NCBI GenBank assembly: GCA_031291095.1 | Contig: JARLJR010000010.1 | Location: forward strand, 1 to 64,000 | Length of the DNA: 64,000 bases | Reading direction: 5' to 3' | DNA from: Legionella sp. | Lineage (GTDB): Bacteria; Pseudomonadota; Gammaproteobacteria; Legionellales; Legionellaceae | Shown here: positions 1 through 7,662 of the stretch, piece by piece | Layout of the letters: every line of letters starts with the position of its first letter | Numbering within the stretch: position 1 is the stretch's first letter | The notes under the pieces: model-generated | Database searches by the model: none | The model's input: the letters and a program-made list of their open reading frames with translations, nothing else | What the model was told of the DNA's origin: nothing | Position numbers and translations under genes: made by a program

Positions 1-26
1 ATAATAGTTCGTGTAAAATGGCGCTT

Positions 27-93
27 ACTTGCATCGTACTTCCTCTATGAGTCTTTGATCGGAATCAATGAGATCACGTTATACGATGCAAGT
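27..93. repeat. 12-bp perfect inverted repeat with 43-nt spacer
   Basis: ACTTGCATCGTA (27-38) is exactly complementary to TACGATGCAAGT (82-93). It lies downstream of the minus-strand gene ending at 146. The spacer is long for a simple terminator, so it is more likely a dispersed palindromic repeat. A second element, GGGCCCGACCTAC at 130-142, matches one arm of the palindromes near 48326 and 58625. Confidence 0.5.
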
Positions 94-145
94 CCACATT
101 TTTAAAAACGAGTCGATACCTCAGGCCATGGGCCCGACCTACTCT

Positions 146-1018
146 TTATTTGCTCAAATCATCGTCCCATATTTGGGATAAGCCCTCACGAAATGAAGGA
201 AAACGTAACGCAATATTAAGTTCCCTTTTTATTTTTACATTAGATACACGGCGATTACTTAAATAAAACTCCAGCTCCTTTGGTGATAATGAAGCGTCTT
301 CAAACGAGATTAAAGGTAAGGGTAACTGCTTAAGTAAGGAGGCTGCATAGGCATCAACTACATGAGATGCGGCCGGTTCATCATCAGCTACATTATAGAT
401 GGATAACGCATGTGGATTCTTTATTGAAGCAAGAAGCACAGATGTAATATCGTCAACATGGGTACGTGAAAACACCTGGCCTTCTTTATAAATACTGTAT
501 TTTTTCCCAGATTGGATCCGTTCCAGCGGATTTCGTTGGGGTCCATAAATTCCCGCTAATCTAAAAACATGTAAAGGAAGCTGGTTTTCTTTTGCATAAG
601 AGAACCATGCATTTTCAGCGTTCCTACGTAAAATTCCAGATGCGCTCTGTGGTCTACAAATACTTTCTTCATCAACCCAATTTCCTTGATAGTCACCATA
701 GACCCCGGTAGAAGAAAGATAGCCTACCCATTCAATATGTGCAGCATGTCGTCTAATCAATTCTGAGTAATGTGATAATACGTAATCACCAACACCCGCT
801 ACAGGTGGGACACTAATTAAAAGATGTGTCGATTGACTAAGGTAGTCTTCAATATCAGAAGCATCAAAATCAATAAGCGTGATTCCATGAGAATGATTCG
901 TTATTTTTTTTCTTTCCTGACGTGTTGTTCCAACGACGTCAAAGCCTAGCGGAATCAGTTTCTCAGCGAACCGAGTGGCCGTGTAGCCAAAGCCAAACAT
1001 AAAAAAAGTAGGCGTCAT
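146..1018 (-). CDS. SDR-family NAD(P)-dependent sugar epimerase-like protein (YeeZ-like)
   Basis: A 290-aa protein of the extended short-chain dehydrogenase/NAD-dependent epimerase type. The N-terminus carries a variant dinucleotide-binding turn, FGFGYTATRFAEKL (residues 8-21), and a central segment contains STGVYGDYQG, where the Y is in the position of the SDR catalytic tyrosine. The overall plan (Rossmann N-half, short C-terminal substrate part) resembles YeeZ-type proteins, whose substrate is unknown. It stands alone on the minus strand downstream of the Hsp20-like gene, separated from it by a terminator hairpin. Family assignment is good; substrate is not inferable. Confidence 0.75.
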   Translation of the reverse strand: MTPTFFMFGFGYTATRFAEKLIPLGFDVVGTTRQERKKITNHSHGITLIDFDASDIEDYLSQSTHLLISVPPVAGVGDYVLSHYSELIRRHAAHIEWVGYLSSTGVYGDYQGNWVDEESICRPQSASGILRRNAENAWFSYAKENQLPLHVFRLAGIYGPQRNPLERIQSGKKYSIYKEGQVFSRTHVDDITSVLLASIKNPHALSIYNVADDEPAASHVVDAYAASLLKQLPLPLISFEDASLSPKELEFYLSNRRVSNVKIKRELNIALRFPSFREGLSQIWDDDLSK

Positions 1019-1039
1019 TTAAATTACTTCCTTTTAGCG

Positions 1040-1064
1040 AGTAACGCCATAAAATGGCGTTACT
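1040..1064 (-). terminator. Hairpin terminator after the Hsp20-like gene
   Basis: AGTAACGCCAT (1040-1050) and ATGGCGTTACT (1054-1064) are perfect 11-bp arms around a 3-nt loop. The hairpin lies 16 nt past the stop of the minus-strand Hsp20-like gene and just upstream of the next minus-strand start at 1018. No strong T-run follows. Confidence 0.55.
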
Positions 1065-1080
1065 AAAATTTGGCCTCTTC

Positions 1081-1668
1081 TTAGAGCACTGAAGAGGTCG
1101 CGATTGATTTTTTGAAAGTAACAATTAAATTTGAATCTTTCGTCTTTGTAGTCATAGAGTTCGGATCATAGCCTTGGGGTAATTGAAATGCCTGACGGTA
1201 ATTGCTCTGAGAGTAGCTTACACTTTTGCTATTATCTTGGTCTCGCGTAATTTGCTGGGTTACGTTTGAACTCACAATTAGTTGTCCCTGTTTAACAGAG
1301 ACATCCACTTTACTATCCCCTGCTTTTGGTAATTTTATTTTATAGATAATCTCATTTTTACTTTCTTTAATTTCAACGGTATTTGTACTACCAAATGGCA
1401 TTTGATTCGGTTGATTCGCCAAGTTATGTTGCATTTGTGAAAACTGGCTTTTCATCAATTGATCCATAACACGTTGCATTTGAGCCATTTGCTTCAAAAC
1501 ATCATCCGGTGATTGAAAGAAGGGATCGTTATCAAAAGGATCCATAGGTCCTTGCGAATTGCTCTTTTGCGCTTGATTATTTTGCTTCGCCTCAAGTGCC
1601 ACAGCTCCTGCTGATATCATCGTGATAAGAGGAACAGAGATTAAAATAGGGAGTAGTTTCTTTTTCAT
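1081..1668 (-). CDS. Exported Hsp20/alpha-crystallin-like protein
   Basis: A 195-aa protein with a clear Sec signal peptide (MKKK, then a hydrophobic stretch ending near ALEA, about residue 27). A low-complexity N/Q/M-rich segment rich in Phe-Phe and Met-Gln follows (about 30-90), then a C-terminal alpha-crystallin-like beta domain (about 95-190). There 'IYKIKLPKAG', 'VDVSVKQGQLIVSS' and 'YRQAFQLPQGYD' match the strand pattern of small heat shock proteins. Most Hsp20 proteins are cytosolic, so the signal peptide suggests a periplasmic or envelope holdase. A good ribosome binding site (AAGGAG) precedes the ATG. It follows the carbonic anhydrase gene by 64 nt. Confidence 0.8.
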   Translation of the reverse strand: MKKKLLPILISVPLITMISAGAVALEAKQNNQAQKSNSQGPMDPFDNDPFFQSPDDVLKQMAQMQRVMDQLMKSQFSQMQHNLANQPNQMPFGSTNTVEIKESKNEIIYKIKLPKAGDSKVDVSVKQGQLIVSSNVTQQITRDQDNSKSVSYSQSNYRQAFQLPQGYDPNSMTTKTKDSNLIVTFKKSIATSSVL

Positions 1669-1732
1669 CTAAATCTCCTTTCTAAATTGCAAAAACTCAG
1701 GTTTTTTGGATAAAAGTAAGCCCGACTTTATT

Positions 1733-2359
1733 TTACTCGTCAAAAAATAAGACCTCACCAGAGGACACATCGTACAAACCACCAATAATTTTAATGGTTC
1801 GTTGCTCCTTTAGCTCCGCTATAATACTACTTTTATTTAAAATATTTTGAATGCTATTTTTGATATTAATTCGGGCAACTTCATTAACGTAAGCGAGATT
1901 AGCCCCATTTCGATTTTCTTTAAATGTTTTTTCCTGCTGTATTGCCGGTTTGATTTTTTCCAAAAGCTGAGTCAAAGAGCCTAACTGAGCATCATCACAG
2001 GCTCCTTTTATTGCGCCGCAATTGGTATGACCGAGCACTACTATTAATTTCGAGCCTGCTGCTTTACATGCAAATTCTAAACTACCGATAATATCTTCAT
2101 TTACAATGTTACCAGCAATCCTAATACTAAAAATATCTCCCAGACCTTGGTCAAATATCAATTCTGCGGGGGTTCGCGAATCAATACAACTTAAAATTGT
2201 GGCAAAAGGATATTGTCCATCAGCGGTTTCATTTACTTGTTGCAATAAATTTCGATTAAACCGTAAGTTTTGAATAAATCGTTGATTCCCCTTGTGCAGC
2301 AAATCTATTGCTTGATCTGGGGTGATGTTATGTTGTTCTTTTTTTCCAATAGTTTTCAT
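1733..2359 (-). CDS. Beta-class carbonic anhydrase
   Basis: A 208-aa protein with the zinc ligands of beta-carbonic anhydrases: Cys58 with Asp60 and Arg62 in CIDSRTPAE, and His111 and Cys114 in GHTNCGA. It interconverts CO2 and bicarbonate. Length is typical of the family. It lies 18 nt downstream of the bestrophin-type channel gene on the same strand, so the two are probably co-transcribed; bestrophins conduct anions including bicarbonate. A second, longer beta-carbonic anhydrase is encoded at 57525-58583. Confidence 0.92.
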   Translation of the reverse strand: MKTIGKKEQHNITPDQAIDLLHKGNQRFIQNLRFNRNLLQQVNETADGQYPFATILSCIDSRTPAELIFDQGLGDIFSIRIAGNIVNEDIIGSLEFACKAAGSKLIVVLGHTNCGAIKGACDDAQLGSLTQLLEKIKPAIQQEKTFKENRNGANLAYVNEVARINIKNSIQNILNKSSIIAELKEQRTIKIIGGLYDVSSGEVLFFDE

Positions 2360-2377
2360 AAATACTCCAGTCCAAAT

Positions 2378-3280
2378 TTAATTATTTATGTTGTTTTTTT
2401 TAATTTCCATTACGTTCCTCTCTATGGTCTTACAGATATCATTCAGAGGTAAATGGCTTAAATTCTCAATTGAAAAGGGGTTCTGTAGCTCAACGCCTAT
2501 TTGGTCTAACGAAAAAAGAGCATAGGCGACCAAGGTTACAACCATAGGACTAATATATGGAGAGTAGTTAACTAAAGCCGCAGGAAGTATAATCAAAAAT
2601 AAAAGAATAAATCGACGTGATTTAATTGCCATTACAAAGGGCATGGGCGTTTTTAATATTCGTTCACATGCACCTTGGCAATCGATAATTGTTTCACGAA
2701 CCTCTTCTGCTTTCAAAAAAGAAAACTGATTTAATTTGCCGCTTTCTTGCATCTGCGACAAAATTGAAGCCTGTTTTGCCGAAATAAAATTAGGTTTGTG
2801 TTGCCACTCCTGCAGTTCGGCATATGTCTCGTCACACAATAAATGTTGGACATCGTCTATAGAGGTACTTCCCCGAAGACTATTCTTCATAAGGTAAGGC
2901 ATTGCAGCAACTAGGCCGAGCATTTTATCTATCTCACCCTTATTTGCAGGTTCTACGTAACTTTTTATGATAATTGCCAAATTTCTACTGCAATTCACCA
3001 CAGTACCCCATAGCTTTCTTGCTTCCCACCAGCGATCGTATCCCGCATTTACACGAAAAACTAAAATTAATCCCATAATTACCCCTGCGTATTCAAAGGG
3101 GCTTATAGGAAGAGCCAACTCAGGAATAAAAATACTTAGCGTAGAAATAAAACACGCATAAACAAATACCGCCAAAACCTTTGTAAATACTCTGGGAGTA
3201 ACCGAACCATGAATGGCAAGCGCACAATCCATAAAATTAGGATATTCATATTGATTTCTTATTTTCTTATTTTCTTTCAT
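2378..3280 (-). CDS. Bestrophin-family (UPF0187/YneE-like) anion channel
   Basis: About 300 aa. An early hydrophobic helix (FTKVLAVFVYACFISTLSIF) is followed by GVIMGLILVFRVNAGYDRWWEAR, the conserved 'FR..xxYdRWWEaR' segment of prokaryotic bestrophins. Two further hydrophobic helices lie near residues 225-260. The family forms pentameric anion channels in the inner membrane. A GTG at 3292 gives a 4-residue longer product; ATG 3280 is preferred, with AGGTG upstream. It heads an operon with the carbonic anhydrase gene, which supports a role in bicarbonate or anion movement; that role is inferred. Confidence 0.82.
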   Translation of the reverse strand: MKENKKIRNQYEYPNFMDCALAIHGSVTPRVFTKVLAVFVYACFISTLSIFIPELALPISPFEYAGVIMGLILVFRVNAGYDRWWEARKLWGTVVNCSRNLAIIIKSYVEPANKGEIDKMLGLVAAMPYLMKNSLRGSTSIDDVQHLLCDETYAELQEWQHKPNFISAKQASILSQMQESGKLNQFSFLKAEEVRETIIDCQGACERILKTPMPFVMAIKSRRFILLFLIILPAALVNYSPYISPMVVTLVAYALFSLDQIGVELQNPFSIENLSHLPLNDICKTIERNVMEIKKNNINN

Positions 3281-3721
3281 AGCACTTCGCACCTAATTTA
3301 TGCCTACAACACCTGGTTGCTTCACATAGTTAAAATGGAACATCGATTAGCAATCGATAAGTTTTTATCTTTCACTAAATTTTCATATCAGGATGGTATT
3401 TCAATTGCCGATGAGTATGAAACAGAACGAAATGTTATTTGAACTGATGACATAGCTTAATCCTCTTAATTTTTAAATTTCATGGTAAGAGATAAACGCT
3501 ATATAGGGACGTTTGGTTCCAATTTCAAGATATTATAGAAAAATCCTATGAACCAACAGCTTCTTTTTAGAACATAACCACTCATAGAAAAGAAGCTGGG
3601 CTGTAAAGCCCCAGTTATCCATAGGCCACTTTAGTGTCAAATATTTTTTTCTTATTAGTTAGTTACATAATGACTAGTATCTAAATTTGAAGGTAGCATA
3701 TAATTATATGTTATTTCATAG
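3281..3721. other. Intergenic region between divergent bestrophin and ABC genes
   Basis: About 440 bp without a convincing gene. A 77-codon plus-strand ORF (3209-3442) overlaps the bestrophin start and has no recognisable content. The region holds the arms AGCTTCTTTT (3558-3567) and AAAAGAAGCT (3588-3597) and an overlapping GC-rich hairpin (3596-3614). It must contain both divergent promoters. Confidence 0.5.
3596..3614. repeat. CTGGGCT/AGCCCCAG hairpin, copy 1
   Basis: CTGGGCT (3596-3602), a 4-nt loop and AGCCCCAG (3607-3614) form a GC-rich stem with one bulge. Nearly the same sequence recurs at 20169-20189, where it sits as a terminator. The first arm overlaps the end of a separate 10-bp palindrome (3558-3597), so the two structures would compete. 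Confidence 0.5.
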
Positions 3722-3754
3722 ATGATCCTTAAGACGCAGGGAGCAAAGCTATTC

Positions 3755-4687
3755 ATGCAAAATGATATTGCTATTTCAATTAACGCGCTGCAAAAGATTT
3801 ATGAAAATGGTTTCAAAGCATTAGATGATATTCACCTTGAAATTCGTCAGGGGGAGATTTTTGCATTGCTTGGGCCAAATGGTGCGGGCAAAACAACATT
3901 GATTAATGCAATTTGCGGTATTGTGCAACCCACTCATGGTACAGTCACCATATCCGGTTATGACAACATCCGCCAATACCGCGAGGCGCGCAGCTCGGTT
4001 GGTTTAGTCCCACAAGAACTCACAACTGATGCCTTTGAAACAGTATGGGATACAGTTACCTTCAGCCGAGGTTTGTTTGGTAAAGCAAAGAATCCCTCAT
4101 ATATTGAAGAATTATTAAAGCGTCTCTCACTTTGGGATAAAAGGAAGGAACAAATTCAATACCTATCAGGTGGAATGAAACGCCGAGTTATGGTAGCCAA
4201 AGCACTATCCCATGAGCCCCAAATTCTCTTCCTTGATGAACCTACAGCCGGTGTCGATGTAGAGCTGCGCAAATCCATGTGGGCGCAAGTGCGCACCTTA
4301 CGCGAAACCGGTATTACAATTATTCTCACCACACACTATATCGAAGAAGCACAAGTAATGGCTGATCGCGTGGGAATTATTGATAAAGGCAATTTAATTC
4401 TCACCGAAGACAAAAATACCTTAATGCATAAAATGGGTAAACGGCAGATGATTTTCGTGTTACGCGAGCCATTAGCACACATACCAGCAGGATTAAAAGA
4501 TTATCCTTTAACGCTAGAGCAAGATGACAACGGCGGCAAATTGATTTTGACTTACGATGCGGAGGCCGATAATGATATTTCAGAAGTATTGGATAATCTA
4601 AAATCAAATGGCATACGGCCAAAAGATATCTATAGCCATCAAAGCAGTTTAGAAGAAATATTCATTGGTTTGTTGGGGGAAAAATGA
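3755..4687 (+). CDS. ABC transporter ATP-binding protein (YadG-like)
   Basis: The ATPase of an ABC-2 type exporter. Walker [10 protein letters not shown], signature YLSGGMKRR, Walker [11 protein letters not shown] and a switch histidine in TTHYIEEA are all present. The C-terminal extension of about 90 residues is usual for YadG-type and drug/polysaccharide exporter ATPases. An upstream in-frame ATG (3722) adds 11 residues, but GGGAG lies about 11 nt before ATG 3755, so that start is preferred. Its stop overlaps the permease start by 4 nt (ATGA), indicating translational coupling. Substrate unknown. Confidence 0.88.
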   Translation: MQNDIAISINALQKIYENGFKALDDIHLEIRQGEIFALLGPNGAGKTTLINAICGIVQPTHGTVTISGYDNIRQYREARSSVGLVPQELTTDAFETVWDTVTFSRGLFGKAKNPSYIEELLKRLSLWDKRKEQIQYLSGGMKRRVMVAKALSHEPQILFLDEPTAGVDVELRKSMWAQVRTLRETGITIILTTHYIEEAQVMADRVGIIDKGNLILTEDKNTLMHKMGKRQMIFVLREPLAHIPAGLKDYPLTLEQDDNGGKLILTYDAEADNDISEVLDNLKSNGIRPKDIYSHQSSLEEIFIGLLGEK

Positions 4688-5445
4688 ATCTACGTGGTGT
4701 TGGTGCAATTTATAACTTTGAAATGGCACGCATGTTCCGTACATTAGGACAAAGCATTGCCTCTCCAGTTATCTCAACGGTACTTTATTTTATAGTGTTT
4801 GGATCTGCTATCGGCTCCCACATGCAAGCGATTAATGGCATCCCGTATGGGGCTTTTATTGTTCCAGGCCTTATTATGCTAACCGTTTTAGCTCAAAGTG
4901 TGTCCAACGCCTCATTTGGCATTTATTTTCCGCGCTTTACAGGCACTATTTATGAGATTCTCTCAGCCCCCCTTTCTTTTGGAGAAATAGTATTAGGTTA
5001 TGTGGGGGCAGCCACAACTAAATCGGTAATCATTGGCGTGATTGTGCTCGCAACTGCCTGTTTTTTTGTACCTCTGCGTATTGCACATCCGTGGTGGATG
5101 GCCTTTTTTTTAATTATGACCAGTGTGACCTTTAGCCTGCTTGGTTTTATCATTGGCATATGGGCCAATGGCTTTGAGAAATTACAGCTAATACCTCTCC
5201 TCATCATTACCCCACTCACCTTTCTTGGCGGCAGCTTTTATTCCATCCATATGCTACCTCCGTTCTGGTATCAGATTTCATTGGCAAATCCAGTCGTCTA
5301 TTTAGTGAGCGGATTTCGTTGGAGTTTTTACGAGCATAGTGACGTGAGCATCACTATTAGTATCACCATGATTTTAGCTTTTACGGTACTTTGTCTGGCG
5401 ATTATTGGTTGGATTTTTAAAACGGGTTATGGATTAAAAAAATAA
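4684..5445 (+). CDS. ABC-2 type permease (YadH-like)
   Basis: A 253-aa inner-membrane protein with about six hydrophobic helices and the ABC-2 pattern, including [18 protein letters not shown] and [19 protein letters not shown], the conserved 'GG.FYs...LP..w' segment of YadH/NodJ-type permeases. It pairs with the overlapping ATPase gene upstream to form a two-component exporter. Length fits the family. The transported compound cannot be deduced. Confidence 0.88.
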   Translation: MNLRGVGAIYNFEMARMFRTLGQSIASPVISTVLYFIVFGSAIGSHMQAINGIPYGAFIVPGLIMLTVLAQSVSNASFGIYFPRFTGTIYEILSAPLSFGEIVLGYVGAATTKSVIIGVIVLATACFFVPLRIAHPWWMAFFLIMTSVTFSLLGFIIGIWANGFEKLQLIPLLIITPLTFLGGSFYSIHMLPPFWYQISLANPVVYLVSGFRWSFYEHSDVSITISITMILAFTVLCLAIIGWIFKTGYGLKK

Positions 5446-5508
5446 ACTTGTCGAAGCCGTAGTCTTGCGACAGACTATAAATGATGAACACATGGAGTGT
5501 CTTAAATT

Positions 5509-6480
5509 ATGCTATTTTATCTTGCATTATTTGTTTTGGGTCTTCTGCTCGTATTAAAAGGAGGAGATTTATTTGTAGATTCAAGCATCACGATTGCCAA
5601 TCGATTCAAGATTCCCCGAATAGTTATTGGTGGGACTATAGTCAGTCTTGCTACAACCGCTCCTGAGCTTGTTGTATCGACAACTGCAAGCTATATGGGA
5701 AATGCGGGGATAGCCCTTGGTAACGCTGTGGGTTCGGCGATCGCAAACATCGGCCTTATTGTAGGAGTAGCGGCGATCTTAGCTCCGATAGCAATCGATG
5801 TTGTCGATTTCAGGAGACGCTCTTTGTGGATGCTCTTGTCTGCAATTCTTGTGGTCTTATTCTCCTGGGACTTCGATCTGGGCCGCGGCTCAGGCCTAAT
5901 GCTATTCGCCCTGTCGGTTCTCTATTTGCTCCTTAATTATTTGCAATCTACTCGTAAGCAAAAAAATAAAGAGCTTACACCTGAAATTACATCTGCAGAA
6001 AACGATGCCTCGTTTTCGAAAGCCATTTTAAGGTTCTTAATCGGAGCGGTGCTCGTCATTGTGGGAAGTAAGCTTCTGGTTAACGCCGGTATCGCAATTG
6101 CAACGGCCCTTAAGATCCCGTCACTGATTATTGGCTTGACCGCAATTGCAGTAGGCACCTCCCTGCCTGAGCTGGTAACCGCAATTACCTCGGCGAAAAA
6201 GAAAGTGGCTGATCTAGCGATTGGGAATATTGTTGGCGCGAATATTCTGAATCTAGCTTTTATCACAGGAGTTTCTGCCATGATAAGGCCACTTTCCATA
6301 GAACTCTTTACCCGTAACTATGCCTTTGTGTGGCTTTTTATCATGATTATCGCCATGATGATTATTTTTTGGAAAAAAGGAACAATGGGGAAAAAATCAG
6401 GTATCCTCTTGGTTTCTCTTTATGTGATTTATAATTTAGGTCTCGTGTTATTTTCAGTATTGGGTTACGCAAATAAATAA
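5509..6480 (+). CDS. Calcium/sodium antiporter family protein (YrbG-like)
   Basis: A 323-aa membrane protein of the CaCA superfamily with the internal alpha-repeat expected of this family: 'GGTIVSLATTAPELVVS..A' in the N-half and 'GLTAIAVGTSLPELVTAIT' in the C-half, each followed by a GN-GSN/GAN motif (ALGNAVGSAIAN, AIGNIVGANILN). It likely exchanges Ca2+ or another cation for Na+/H+ across the inner membrane. GGAG precedes the ATG by about 11 nt. It follows the ABC genes by 63 nt on the same strand. It looks somewhat GC-richer than its neighbours by eye. Confidence 0.88.
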   Translation: MLFYLALFVLGLLLVLKGGDLFVDSSITIANRFKIPRIVIGGTIVSLATTAPELVVSTTASYMGNAGIALGNAVGSAIANIGLIVGVAAILAPIAIDVVDFRRRSLWMLLSAILVVLFSWDFDLGRGSGLMLFALSVLYLLLNYLQSTRKQKNKELTPEITSAENDASFSKAILRFLIGAVLVIVGSKLLVNAGIAIATALKIPSLIIGLTAIAVGTSLPELVTAITSAKKKVADLAIGNIVGANILNLAFITGVSAMIRPLSIELFTRNYAFVWLFIMIIAMMIIFWKKGTMGKKSGILLVSLYVIYNLGLVLFSVLGYANK

Positions 6481-6590
6481 GACATAAGCTGGATAAAATT
6501 TGTATGAGCATAATACTTTTTTAAACTATACTGAAAATACCAATACAGCCCTAATTAATAATAAAAGCTCAATAATCAAGGATGATGTTT

Positions 6591-7661
6591 ATGAGAAAGC
6601 CAGTTTCATCGCGAGTTTATTATTTTATTCTATCCATGGTTGCAGCTTTTGGGATTTCGTGTAGTCAAAATGATAATCGCCCCCCAGTCAAAATCAGACC
6701 CGTTAAAGCAATTCAAATAGGTAATTCAACTGAGTTCAATAGCCGGGCGTTTCCGGGGCGAGCTACAGCATTTCAACAGGTTAATTTATCATTTAATGTG
6801 GATGGTTCTTTAATTGAGCTGCCAGTTAAAATCGGGGACCAGATTAAAAAGGGCACTTTAATTGCGAAACTTGATCAGCGAGAATTCGAGGCAAAAATAC
6901 AATCAGCTCAAGCAGAATTTATACGTGATCAACAAAATTATTCACGAGCTAAAGCCTTAGTTGGGAAGGGGCATATTTCAAAAGCAGATTATGACCTGTT
7001 GAAAGCAAAGCTTGCCGTGTCGCAAGCAAATAAGGACTTAGCGGAAAAAACGCTAAAAGATAGTGTGCTCCTAGCACCATTCCATGGAAAAATTTCTAAC
7101 TTATACGTTGAAAATTATCAGACGATATCAAGTAAACAAAATATTGCTCGCTTATTAGATACCTCTCAAATTGAAATGGTAATACAGATTCCCGAGGGAT
7201 TGATAAGTTACATTCCATTTGTAAAAAATATTATTGTCCATTTCGACCCATTTCCCAATCACCCGATTCCCGCGCAAATAAAAGAAATAAGTAACGAAGC
7301 ATCTCCTGAAACACGAACCTACCCTGTTACTCTAATTATGCAACAGCCTATGGATATTGAGATATTACCTGGCATGGCCGGTAAAGCTACTGGGCGAGTG
7401 GAACAGGCAAAGATTCAAAATAAACTAACGATCCCGGCCTCTGCGGTAATGACCACTGATTCAGAGAAAAAAACTTATGTATGGATAATCAATTCTCAAA
7501 CCAATGAACTTCATCGACGTGAAATTGTTATTGGTGAGCTCACGCCCACAGGAATCTCGGTTCTTCAAGGATTGCATGAAAAAGAATGGGTGGTAACCGC
7601 AGGTATTCATAGCCTTAAAGAAGGGGAAAAAGTCACCCGTTTAAATGAGCAAGGAAATTAA
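6591..7661 (+). CDS. RND efflux periplasmic adaptor (membrane fusion lipoprotein)
   Basis: An HlyD/AcrA-type adaptor of about 356 aa. The N-terminus is a lipoprotein signal with Cys in 'AFGISCSQN', so it is probably anchored by a lipid. A biotinyl-lipoyl-like half-motif (VDGSLIELPVKIGDQIKKG) precedes a coiled-coil hairpin (about residues 95-150, 'AQAEFIRDQQNYSRAKALV'). Two further ATGs lie upstream (6582, 6585), but AAGGA is best spaced to ATG 6591. The gene overlaps or abuts the pump gene, forming a two-gene operon; no TolC-like outer membrane gene is present here. Confidence 0.88.
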   Translation: MRKPVSSRVYYFILSMVAAFGISCSQNDNRPPVKIRPVKAIQIGNSTEFNSRAFPGRATAFQQVNLSFNVDGSLIELPVKIGDQIKKGTLIAKLDQREFEAKIQSAQAEFIRDQQNYSRAKALVGKGHISKADYDLLKAKLAVSQANKDLAEKTLKDSVLLAPFHGKISNLYVENYQTISSKQNIARLLDTSQIEMVIQIPEGLISYIPFVKNIIVHFDPFPNHPIPAQIKEISNEASPETRTYPVTLIMQQPMDIEILPGMAGKATGRVEQAKIQNKLTIPASAVMTTDSEKKTYVWIINSQTNELHRREIVIGELTPTGISVLQGLHEKEWVVTAGIHSLKEGEKVTRLNEQGN

Positions 7662-7662
7662 A

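Noticed and set aside
3209-3442. 77-codon plus-strand ORF overlapping the bestrophin start
   Set aside because: No ribosome binding site, no recognisable content, and overlaps the start of a clearly real gene on the other strand.
5509-6480. Exchanger gene as a recent horizontal acquisition
   Set aside because: It looks a little richer in GC by eye, but there are no flanking mobile elements or repeats, and a codon-usage calculation would be needed.
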